Source: Bacteroidia bacterium (lineage in GTDB: Bacteria > Bacteroidota > Bacteroidia > J057). From it: DNA of 62,589 nucleotides. The stretch is taken from contig JAUIGE010000037.1 in the NCBI GenBank assembly GCA_030430205.1, positions 1-62,589 on the forward strand. Direction: 5' to 3'. The notes below the pieces were generated by a model that saw only the letters and a program-made list of their open reading frames with translations, ran no database searches and had not been told where the DNA came from. Within the stretch, counting starts at the first letter, position 1. Every line of letters starts with the position of its first letter. A program made the translations under genes and the position numbers. Positions 14,897 to 23,553 of this stretch are shown in pieces.

Positions 14897-17767
14897 CTAT
14901 TTTTTTATGAAAAAAAAGCTTAAAGTCCCTAAAAAAAGGATTGCTCCACAGACCATCCAAACCCAGGAGAAGGAAGATTCAATGGGATCATCCTCTCCAA
15001 TAATCACAAAGTTTGCCCAATAATAAGGGTGGCATTTATCATTGGAAGCAAAGTTTAAATATTCTGAACGAGCAATTTGTAGTGCTTTAGACTTTTGTTT
15101 TCCTTTTTCCAATTGCTTATAAAAAGCTTTCATAAACTGTATTGTAGCCTCTCCATCAGCTTTCCATAAGCTGCTGACAACAGCGGGGCAACCCGCAAAA
15201 CGAAATGCTCTTGTGAGGCTATAAACCCCTTCTCCTGTTTCCAATTTCCCGAAGGCTGTTTCACAAGCAGCGAGAACTACCATTTTTGCCTGGATTTGAG
15301 AGTTGTATAATTCGTATGCAAAGAATTTACTTTCCTCCAATGAGTCAGGGCCTTCAAACCGTAAAAAGGACATCAAGGGAGAATCCAAATCTGGTTCTGC
15401 GTGCATAGCCAGGTGGAGAACTTGAAAGTGACCCATTTGATTCAAAAATGAGGCTTTGTTTGCTTCTTCTCCTTCAATTATCTTTCCATTCATTAGAAGG
15501 GAAATTTCTCTTGCCTGGGGCTGATTAAAATGTAGATGCCACTTACCAGAATATGCCGGTGCTAAAGCGAGGAATTTTTGTTCTGCCTGAGGAGTTTTAA
15601 TTGGATTTTGGAATTGGAGTGTAGATGAATATCCGTAGCGTAGGCTATATTTTTGAAACAAATAGGGAAGCGATTTATATAAACGATTAGCTTGCTTGTC
15701 ATCAAGTCCAGATAAATCAACCTTTTCTATAAGTAAGGCTTCGATTGGTATATAACTCAACTTCCCATCCGGAACTACTATTAGCTGATTGATCTTCTTT
15801 TCATGCAGGATTGGCTCCAATAAGGAGTCATATATTTTGTAGGCAAGATCGGTATAGGATGTTAGGCCTAATCTGCCACGCTTCGGTTGATTCAGACAAG
15901 CAATAAAATCGTCCAAAAACTGATCTATTTCCTTTTTTCGCTTTATCTGATGGATTTGAATCCCCTTCTTTTCAATACCAAATACATAAATAGTGTTATC
16001 GCCTACAAAGTATTCAATGAGCATTTCTCCTTTATGAAGTTGAGATTGCAGATCTGGAAGACGGGTTATTTTGTGACTGTACTTGAGTTTAAAGTATTCA
16101 GGAAAATCTTTTTCCAAACGCTGACTAAGTTGCCGATAGGCTTCTTCCAAATCAAAAAGGATTTGTTTCCATGATTCCAGGCGTGAGCTGTCCACCTGTG
16201 GCCTGGCATGCTCTCCTTCAAATATTTTCCGCTGGTAAAATGCAATATCTACCTTTAACTGCTTTTCCTTACTCAAAAGGCTATCGGGAAGTCCTGCCTG
16301 CACCTTTGCCCCAGCTTCCTGTAAAGACTGAAATAGCATGGTGGCTTTGTTTCTTTCAGAGAAATAAAAGGCTTTTTCGAGGAAATCATCCCCTCCCTTA
16401 CTTTGGTACATATCCAAACATAGCTGAATCGCATGTTCATAAATCGGTCTCGATTTCTGGGTGAAGAAGAGCTTAGAGCCTTCATTCTGAAGGCGGTCTC
16501 TGGCTTTGTCGACCAGAGAGTCGGCTACCTGATAACACCACATGGCAGTATCTAAATCCTGGGTTTTTCGATCTCTTTTATAACGGGCAATATGTGCCTG
16601 AGCTTTCCCATCGAGGATCGGGACCAATGCAAGATATTGAGGTGATGCAGGGAGTTTAAAGGATTGATTAGGAAGTTGTAAAGCCAGGTTGTAATTGGCG
16701 ATGGCCTGCCCAATTTTATTTTGAAGGATAAGAAGGTCTGCTATGGATTGGTATGATTCAACGATTTCCAGGTGGTGATCAAAGTAATCGTATACTTTTT
16801 GGCGCACTTTCAAGGCTTTCTGGAAGTATAAATAGGCTGAATCGTAGTTTTTTAAGAGTTTGTGACGCTCGGCCTGGAGCTCGTAGAGGACCTGGATTTT
16901 ATAAGGATTATTTGTAATACTTGAGTGGATTTCTATCAATTCATTAAGCGTAAAAGTTAGTTCCTTAATCTTTTCCTGTTTTAATAAAACAAAAGCAGAG
17001 GAATGCTTTGCCTCGATGAAATAAAGGTTCCTAATTCTCGAATTGCCTAATTTATGTTGGATTTCAAATATTCTGTTAAAACAGGACAATGAATTTTTTA
17101 GTTCGTTTTTCCTGAGATAAATTTCACCAAGACAGAATAACGCATCTATATAGTTTACTCCTTTATCGGAGTATTCATTTTTTCTTATAGAAACTAACTT
17201 TTCATAATTTTTAATGGCATTTTCATAATCGCCGATTAATGTATAGGCAGTTGCAGTGTTTCCTAAAGAAATTAAATATGCATTATAGTGCGTCGATGAA
17301 TCTTTTGAAGCGAGTAATTTATATGAGCTCGAACTGTTTTGGTATGCCAAAATTGCTTCATCATATGCTCCCTTGACAATGAGCATTTCAGCAAAATTTG
17401 TTGCTGAAGACAGTGTGATAGGGTTTTGTTTTGAATAATAAAATTCTGCTTCTTTTAAAGCTAATGAAGCATAGTATTCAAAGCCTGAGTAATCTTCAGC
17501 AATAATTTTACATCTTGATAGCCCTTGCAAAGTCAGAATATGGTTATACCAATCCTTGCTTGTTTCATATTTTGGTAAAAGATAAAGAAAGATTTTCTCA
17601 GCAGAGTCAGGCTGTGTAAGATGCAAATTCACTGCTTCTTGGAATAGTTTTTCCTCCATCATTCCTGAATTGCTTTGGGTATAGCATTTCAAAATGATGG
17701 AGAAAAAACATATATAAATTCCTGCTTTTTTTACTAAATAAAAGCCTGGAAAAGATAACTGTTTCAA
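14897..17767 (-). CDS. TPR-CHAT protease, membrane-anchored
   Basis: This 956-residue protein has a hydrophobic N-terminal segment (about 12-30, either signal peptide or anchor), a long TPR solenoid (about 40-450, for example YISLGNTATAYTLIGDYENA), a coiled-coil stretch (about 495-560), and a CHAT protease domain (about 620-920). The CHAT dyad is present: H789 in HLAMHAEPD and C835 in LAACETAFG. A final membrane helix (about 933-953, WMVCGAILFLGTLSFFF) ends in KK. CHAT proteases are caspase relatives; TPR-CHAT proteins act as the peptidases of systems such as type III-E CRISPR craspase, but no such partner is here. It is 13 bases downstream of the T9SS gene on the same strand, so they probably form an operon. 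The DNA is visibly more AT-rich than its neighbours. Confidence 0.9.
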   Translation of the reverse strand: MKQLSFPGFYLVKKAGIYICFFSIILKCYTQSNSGMMEEKLFQEAVNLHLTQPDSAEKIFLYLLPKYETSKDWYNHILTLQGLSRCKIIAEDYSGFEYYASLALKEAEFYYSKQNPITLSSATNFAEMLIVKGAYDEAILAYQNSSSSYKLLASKDSSTHYNAYLISLGNTATAYTLIGDYENAIKNYEKLVSIRKNEYSDKGVNYIDALFCLGEIYLRKNELKNSLSCFNRIFEIQHKLGNSRIRNLYFIEAKHSSAFVLLKQEKIKELTFTLNELIEIHSSITNNPYKIQVLYELQAERHKLLKNYDSAYLYFQKALKVRQKVYDYFDHHLEIVESYQSIADLLILQNKIGQAIANYNLALQLPNQSFKLPASPQYLALVPILDGKAQAHIARYKRDRKTQDLDTAMWCYQVADSLVDKARDRLQNEGSKLFFTQKSRPIYEHAIQLCLDMYQSKGGDDFLEKAFYFSERNKATMLFQSLQEAGAKVQAGLPDSLLSKEKQLKVDIAFYQRKIFEGEHARPQVDSSRLESWKQILFDLEEAYRQLSQRLEKDFPEYFKLKYSHKITRLPDLQSQLHKGEMLIEYFVGDNTIYVFGIEKKGIQIHQIKRKKEIDQFLDDFIACLNQPKRGRLGLTSYTDLAYKIYDSLLEPILHEKKINQLIVVPDGKLSYIPIEALLIEKVDLSGLDDKQANRLYKSLPYLFQKYSLRYGYSSTLQFQNPIKTPQAEQKFLALAPAYSGKWHLHFNQPQAREISLLMNGKIIEGEEANKASFLNQMGHFQVLHLAMHAEPDLDSPLMSFLRFEGPDSLEESKFFAYELYNSQIQAKMVVLAACETAFGKLETGEGVYSLTRAFRFAGCPAVVSSLWKADGEATIQFMKAFYKQLEKGKQKSKALQIARSEYLNFASNDKCHPYYWANFVIIGEDDPIESSFSWVWMVCGAILFLGTLSFFFIKK

Positions 17768-17780
17768 TTCAAAATGGCGT

Positions 17781-18641
17781 TTATAATTTTATGATTTTTT
17801 TACTGTACACATGCTCATCAATGTTAACCCGGATAAGGTAAAATCCTTTTGGTAAAATGTCCTCTTTTTTTATTATTTTATAATTCGAATTGCCGAAAAT
17901 AGAAGAGTGATTAATCATTTTTGAAAAAACAAGTGTGCCATTACTAGAAAATAGGTCAATTTTTACTTGTTGGGTCTCAAAACTTGATGGAATTTCGATA
18001 TTAATTTGATCCCCAAATGGGTTAGGATAAATACCTATGGGGTTATGCTCATTGGCTCCCTGATTAACAAATGATCTAAAACCGTATCGTTCATTAGTAC
18101 CGGAAGCACTAAAATGGAGGCATTCTGGGTTCCCATTGGTACAAAGGCTTCCTCGCCATACTAACTCTGTATGGAGATGATTAATACCATCTGTCTCTTC
18201 ATAGAGGGAATAGTAAAGTTCCAAGCAATCATAGCCATGACTATTAGGATCAACAAAATGGATAGTATGCTCTATATACCAGATCCCGGTACTTGAAAAA
18301 ACCAAGTCCTTTTTAAGAGAATCATGTTGAGTCCAAATATTTGGGATATTAGACTTTGGAAATGAAATTAATGGGATTAAATTTTGAGTAGCCGGATTTT
18401 TGAGAAAGAACAAAACATGATAACCGATTCCACGCCAGGATATTTGTGTGGATAATTCAAACAAAAAATTCATTGAAACTACCCCATATTGATTTGGATT
18501 ATGAATACAACTGTCATTTTGTATGCTATCAGGATCAACCCCTTTTCCAAGGCGAATTCCCGTTGACGCTAAAAAAGAATTTTGACTATAAAGGGAAATA
18601 AATCCAATAAGGAAAAACGGTATTAGGATATTTTTTCTCAT
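17781..18641 (-). CDS. Secreted T9SS protein, 286 aa, upstream of TPR-CHAT gene
   Basis: A signal peptide (MRKNILIPFFLIGFISLYSQ) is followed by a beta-rich region of about 170 residues without a recognised family, then a T9SS type A sorting domain (about 212-286, starting GIYPNPFGDQINIEIPSS and ending in GFYLIRV and a KKIIKL tail). The product should be exported and attached to or released from the surface. The unknown region has four cysteines and could be disulfide-bonded. Its stop lies 13 bases before the TPR-CHAT start, so cotranscription is likely; whether the secreted protein is a partner or substrate of that protease is open. The region is AT-rich. A long AT-rich gap precedes it. Confidence 0.8.
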   Translation of the reverse strand: MRKNILIPFFLIGFISLYSQNSFLASTGIRLGKGVDPDSIQNDSCIHNPNQYGVVSMNFLFELSTQISWRGIGYHVLFFLKNPATQNLIPLISFPKSNIPNIWTQHDSLKKDLVFSSTGIWYIEHTIHFVDPNSHGYDCLELYYSLYEETDGINHLHTELVWRGSLCTNGNPECLHFSASGTNERYGFRSFVNQGANEHNPIGIYPNPFGDQINIEIPSSFETQQVKIDLFSSNGTLVFSKMINHSSIFGNSNYKIIKKEDILPKGFYLIRVNIDEHVYSKKIIKL

Positions 18642-19070
18642 GATTTTGGAAAGTTAGAGATGAAATTATTTTTCAACAATTGATACAAGGAATTAGTCAT
18701 TGATGAATATATTGGTTTTGAATAGATAACAAGTTGTGACAAGTAAGATTAATTATCTTGTTCCTATTAGACGTAATTAGTGATTTGATATCAACACATT
18801 TATCCTAATTTTTTAAAATCAATATTGTTAAGCAACGTACCTCTGATTTTCTTCGTGTTTGTTTATGCTGTGAAAAGTACCAAAATACCCTTCTTTAAGT
18901 CAAAAAAGAACCCTCCTTTTAGTCAAATTAGTAATTCAGAATGATTATCTGAGTACTTTTATTTTTTCAGGATTATTTCTGCTTAATTAAGTTAGAACTA
19001 ATTTTAAACTGAAGTAATCCACCTTCTAATCCCACAAACCACCCAACCATAACATTTAAAACCCATCTCA
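18642..19070. other. 429-bp AT-rich divergent intergenic region
   Basis: No gene is seen. It should hold the promoters of the leftward T9SS/CHAT operon and the rightward M4 peptidase gene. It contains two 18-bp near-identical direct repeats (18887-18904, ACCCTTCTTTAAGTCAAA, and 18910-18927, ACCCTCCTTTTAGTCAAA; 16 of 18 identical, 23 bases apart, about two helical turns), which look like paired binding sites for a regulator. I do not find a clean TTG-N20-TAnnTTTG promoter. Confidence 0.6.
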
Positions 19071-22000
19071 ATGAGAATAACATTTTCCCTTCTTTTCCTA
19101 TTCCTTTCCTCTTTCCTCCCAGCCCAACATCTCAGCCAGACAGAAGCCCGGCAACTCATCCCCGGAGCAGAGCATATCTGGCTCAAAGCGCACAACAAAC
19201 TACCCCATTATATCAAATTTGCCTCCGATAAGCTGATCCGCCGTGTTCAGTTTGATGGTTTTGTCAAAGAAAAAATGAGCTGGGATCTGAACACAGATGG
19301 CTGGCAATTTTTGCGGGAGGAAAACGATCAATTGGGCCATCACCATGAGCGTTTTCAGCAGACCTACCAGGGCTACCCTGTGGAGGGCTCCATGATCAAC
19401 ATCCATGCAAAGCAGGGCTGGGTATACGCGATGAATGGCGATTTTTTTGACCTGAAAAATATCTCCCTGACAGTCTCGCTTACAGAAAAACGCGCCTTGC
19501 AGGCCGCCCTGGACCATATCGGTGCGAATGCATACAAATGGCAGATTCTGCGGGAGGAAAGCCTTTTGCAGGATTTGAAAAGGGGAACCACCAAGGAAGC
19601 AGGTCCTTATACCTACTATCCCAAAGGGGAATTGGTAGTAGCACCGGTAGGGGGTGATTTTGAAAAAGGCGAATACCGCCTGGCGTGGAAGTTTGACATT
19701 TTTGCGCATGCACCTTTAAGCAGGGACTATGTCTTTGTAGATGCTGCGAATGGAAAAGTGTTGTTTAAATTGAATCGAATCCACACAGTGGATGTGGTGG
19801 GCACAGCCATGACAGGCTATAACGGGACGCGAAGCATCGTAACGGATAGTGTGGCGGTAGGCCAATACCGCCTGAGGGAAACAGGCAGGGGAAATGGTAT
19901 TTATACCTGGAACCTTGGCAATACGACCGACCCTGCCAATCAGGTTGATTTTGTGGATGCAGATAATATTTGGAACAATGTCAATGCGAGCCTGGATCAA
20001 TTTGCCACAGATGCCCATTGGGGCGCAGAAATGACCTATGATTATTTTCTGCTGAGGCATGGTCGCAATAGCATTGATGGAAATGGTTTTGCGATCAATT
20101 CACAGGTTCATTATGGTGCCTTTACTACCCAAAATGCTTCCTGGAACGGCAGCACCATGAATTATTATGATGGAAATGGCAGACCTTTTACTGCCCTGGA
20201 TATCGCCGGTCATGAGATCTCTCATGGTCTCACGACCTATTCTGCAAACCTGATTTATCAGAATGAGTCTGGCGCTTTGAATGAATCATTCAGTGATGTC
20301 TTTGGCAAAGCCATCGAGCGATGGGCGCGCCCGGGAAATTTCAGCTGGAATATCGGGCAGGATATGAATTTTGTGATCAGGGATATGGCGGATCCCAACC
20401 GCTTTAACAATCCCCGCAACTACCTGGGCACAGACTGGTACATCGGCACCGGCGACAATGGCGGCGTGCATACCAATAGCGGTGTGCAAAACCACTGGTT
20501 TTATCTGCTATGTGAAGGAGGCACAGGAGTCAATGATTTTGGCGATGCATACAATGTGTCAAAAATCGGCTTTGATACCGCCGCAAACATTGCTTTCCGC
20601 AACCTGACGGTATACCTCACCAATAATTCTTCCTATGAAGATGCTGCATTTTATGCGATAGAATCTGCTAAAGATTTATATGGAAACTGTGGCAGAATAC
20701 ATGAAGTGGTGCAAAATGCCTGGCATGCCGTGGGAATCGGAAAACCTTTTTCATCTGTCCCCATATCAGATTTTGGTGCCCAAAAAGTGGAGATATGTTC
20801 AGTTCCCTATATTGTTAATTTTAAGGAAAAGACCTTGGGAGGATCAAGCTATATGTGGGATTTTGGAGATGGAAACAGCAGCTCTCTTGCCAATCCGAAT
20901 CATACCTATGCGGCTCCGGGTGTTTATACGGTAAGTCTATCCATCAATGGCTATTGTGGAGGCGCAGATTCACTGACGAAAAATGCTTTTATCCAGGTAA
21001 ACCAGGCTCCCGCAGCTCCGCTTGTCGCCCACTCCAGCGTCACCGTAAATTGTCTCGGCGATGCGATCCTTCGCGCCTCAGCCCCCAATAATCTGCTTTG
21101 GACAGATCAGGCCGATCAACTCCTCAGCAAGGAGGACAGTGTTGTGATTTCGGGCGTTGTGGGAAGCAGCACCTACTATGTGCAGCATGTGGTCGAAAAT
21201 GCGAGTATCCAGGCAGGGCCTGTAGATGGTGATTCTGTAGGACCCGGTACCTTTTTTAATAACCAACTTCCGCAGGGATTGCTTTTTGATGTCCTGGATG
21301 AAATACGCATCAAATCCGTTTTAATCAACGCCAGTGCGGCAGGCACCCGCACCATTGAGATAAAGCAAGGCAGTAAGCTCATAGAAAGCGTCACGGCCAG
21401 TTTTCCTTTGGGAAAAAGTCGGATAAACCTCAATACGATTTTGTCTCCGGGCAGCTATGAGATATTGGGAACCAATATGGGTATGTTTTGCAACAATGGC
21501 GCAGGCATTTCCTATCCCTATACCGTTCAGGATTTGATTTCTATCAATACCTCTACCGCCGGAAATACCTTCTATTGTTTCTTCTATGATTGGGAGGTGG
21601 CTACTTTTTGCAAAAGTCCCAAAGTGCCTGTACATGTTCAGGCGGTGGTTCCGACTCCCGTGCTGAGTCAATCTCAGCTGAGTCTGGGCTGCGGCGATGC
21701 CGCCACCATCATTGCTTCAGGAAGCAATGGCGTCTCCTGGTATGACAGCTTCAATAAGCTGGTTTATCGGGGCGACAGCCTGCGGCTGAATGGGGTTAAG
21801 AGCTCTACCACCTATTTTGCCCAAACAGAATTGGAAGGCCCTTTACAAAAAGTCGGACCGCAAAATTCCAATAGCCTGGGTGCGGGAAGATACTTTTCGG
21901 ATGCTGCCCAGAGAGGGGTGTTTTTTGATGTACTGGCACCCCTGCGGTTTCATTCGGTTTGGGTAGACGCCGGAAGTTCAGGTAGCCGAATCATCAATAT

Positions 22001-23435
22001 AGAAGATGCCTCAGGAAGTCTGCTGCACAGCCTGAATGTAAATATTCCTTCCGGTCAGAGCCGGGTCAATCTGGATGTAGAACTTGAGCCAGGTAGCTAT
22101 TTTATCTGGGGAACCAACATGGATTTGTTCCGAAACAGAGCCAATGGCGGTAATTTTTACCCCTTTGATTTGAATAACCTTATTTCTATCACAGGTTCAG
22201 ATGTGGGCCCCTCGTTTTACTATTATTTTTACGATTGGGAAGTATCAACTCTTTGTAAAAGTCCTCAGGTTCCGCTGAATATCACGGTATCTCCTTTGGC
22301 CGTACCAACGGTTAGTGGAGGCGATAGCGTCTGCTATGATGCCAGCGCTACACTCCAGGCCTCAACTGGCGGAGCCAGTTGGTATGATGCCAACGGCAAT
22401 TTCCTGGCCGCAGGCTCATCTTATACCACAGCCGCCCTGCGGGCAAGCACCACCTATTTTGTGCAAGGTGAAAGCGCAGAAGCGCTTCAGCAGGTCGGGC
22501 CGCTCGATGCTGCTGCCGTAGGCAATGGAGGCTACCATAACTCGCCTTCTCAGGCCTGGCTCGAATTTGACGTGCAGCAGCCCATCAGGCTCAATTCGGT
22601 TTGGGTGGATGCCGCCACAGCGGGTGTGAGAAATATTTTGATTCAGGATGGCCTGGGCAATTTGTTGCAGACGGTGTCTGTATCCATCGCCGCAGGCGCA
22701 AACCGCCTTCCACTAGGGATCACGCTGGGAGCAGGCAGCTACCGCATCGGCGGTTCCAATATGAACCTTTTCAGAAATAGCGTGGGGGGCAATTTCCCAT
22801 ATGCCCTTTCTAAGCTGGTTTCGATTACTGGGACCAGCAATGGCCCTGGTTTCTACTTCTACTTTTACGATTGGGAAGTGCAGACACAAGCCTGCGCCAG
22901 TCCTCAAATAGCCGTCCCACTCGCTGTGCGTGCAGCTTTCCCCGCCGACTTCAGCTTCACCCAAAATGGGCCGCTGCTAAACTTCAGCGATAAATCTCCA
23001 GCCGCCCAGGCCTGGCAATGGGACTTTGGCGACGGCAACAATTCTCCTGATCAAAATCCGTCGCATCTGTACGATGCTTCCGGGACCTATATCGTCACTT
23101 TGACGATAACCCATGGGCCTTGCACAAGCGTGCATAGCGATACAGTGGTCGTAGAGCCCGGCGTCGGGATCGGCGAGCTCGCCACGAAGAGCTTCCAGCT
23201 CTTCCCCAATCCCGGCAACGGACAGCTCCGCGTCCGCGCAGAGGCGCTGCGCAGCAGCGAGATGCAGGTGATCGTCTACGACCTGACGGGTCGGCAGGTC
23301 TATGCTTCGGCCATGAGAGAAGCGATTTTCTTTGAAGAAAAAATAGACATCAGCCATTTGCCCTCAGGCAACTACTTTGTCAAATTGCGCGTGCAGGATG
23401 CGCAGATAATTCGCAAATATGTTTTGATAAAGTAA
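19071..23435 (+). CDS. Secreted M4 metallopeptidase with repeat modules and T9SS domain
   Basis: A zinc protease of the thermolysin family, 1454 residues. Order: signal peptide (about 1-18), FTP/PepSY-like propeptide (about 19-235), M4 catalytic domain (about 245-570) with HEISH at 381-385, third zinc ligand E405 in NESFSD and the probable catalytic H475 in GVQNHW. Then a PKD domain (about 575-650), three ~215-residue modules (about 655-1280, each an Ig-like part plus a beta part ending near FYDWEV), a second PKD (about 1290-1365) and a T9SS type A sorting domain (SFQLFPNPGNGQ). All catalytic residues are present, so a secreted active protease is likely. It is the first of four genes sharing the module and could process the others (inference). 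A 7-bp repeat follows the stop. Confidence 0.95.
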   Translation: MRITFSLLFLFLSSFLPAQHLSQTEARQLIPGAEHIWLKAHNKLPHYIKFASDKLIRRVQFDGFVKEKMSWDLNTDGWQFLREENDQLGHHHERFQQTYQGYPVEGSMINIHAKQGWVYAMNGDFFDLKNISLTVSLTEKRALQAALDHIGANAYKWQILREESLLQDLKRGTTKEAGPYTYYPKGELVVAPVGGDFEKGEYRLAWKFDIFAHAPLSRDYVFVDAANGKVLFKLNRIHTVDVVGTAMTGYNGTRSIVTDSVAVGQYRLRETGRGNGIYTWNLGNTTDPANQVDFVDADNIWNNVNASLDQFATDAHWGAEMTYDYFLLRHGRNSIDGNGFAINSQVHYGAFTTQNASWNGSTMNYYDGNGRPFTALDIAGHEISHGLTTYSANLIYQNESGALNESFSDVFGKAIERWARPGNFSWNIGQDMNFVIRDMADPNRFNNPRNYLGTDWYIGTGDNGGVHTNSGVQNHWFYLLCEGGTGVNDFGDAYNVSKIGFDTAANIAFRNLTVYLTNNSSYEDAAFYAIESAKDLYGNCGRIHEVVQNAWHAVGIGKPFSSVPISDFGAQKVEICSVPYIVNFKEKTLGGSSYMWDFGDGNSSSLANPNHTYAAPGVYTVSLSINGYCGGADSLTKNAFIQVNQAPAAPLVAHSSVTVNCLGDAILRASAPNNLLWTDQADQLLSKEDSVVISGVVGSSTYYVQHVVENASIQAGPVDGDSVGPGTFFNNQLPQGLLFDVLDEIRIKSVLINASAAGTRTIEIKQGSKLIESVTASFPLGKSRINLNTILSPGSYEILGTNMGMFCNNGAGISYPYTVQDLISINTSTAGNTFYCFFYDWEVATFCKSPKVPVHVQAVVPTPVLSQSQLSLGCGDAATIIASGSNGVSWYDSFNKLVYRGDSLRLNGVKSSTTYFAQTELEGPLQKVGPQNSNSLGAGRYFSDAAQRGVFFDVLAPLRFHSVWVDAGSSGSRIINIEDASGSLLHSLNVNIPSGQSRVNLDVELEPGSYFIWGTNMDLFRNRANGGNFYPFDLNNLISITGSDVGPSFYYYFYDWEVSTLCKSPQVPLNITVSPLAVPTVSGGDSVCYDASATLQASTGGASWYDANGNFLAAGSSYTTAALRASTTYFVQGESAEALQQVGPLDAAAVGNGGYHNSPSQAWLEFDVQQPIRLNSVWVDAATAGVRNILIQDGLGNLLQTVSVSIAAGANRLPLGITLGAGSYRIGGSNMNLFRNSVGGNFPYALSKLVSITGTSNGPGFYFYFYDWEVQTQACASPQIAVPLAVRAAFPADFSFTQNGPLLNFSDKSPAAQAWQWDFGDGNNSPDQNPSHLYDASGTYIVTLTITHGPCTSVHSDTVVVEPGVGIGELATKSFQLFPNPGNGQLRVRAEALRSSEMQVIVYDLTGRQVYASAMREAIFFEEKIDISHLPSGNYFVKLRVQDAQIIRKYVLIK

Positions 23436-23437
23436 TT

Positions 23438-23540
23438 CCGAAACACGAAACCCGAAACACGAAACCCGAAACCCGAAACACGAAACCCGAAACCCGAAAC
23501 CCGAAACCCGAAACCCGAAACACGAAACACGAAACACGAA
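23438..23540. repeat. 7-bp tandem repeat (GAAACNC type)
   Basis: About fifteen 7-mers of GAAACCC and GAAACAC run without spacers through the gap between the M4 peptidase gene and the first large PKD protein gene, leaving 13 bases before the next ATG. The same monomers occur at 27621, 43838 and 46980. Confidence 0.95.
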
Positions 23541-23553
23541 GCACTCTTCTATT

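Noticed and set aside
23438-23540. Possible CRISPR array
   Set aside because: Units are 7 bp, tandem and without spacers; no cas genes are nearby. The same holds for the 27609, 43838 and 46978 arrays.
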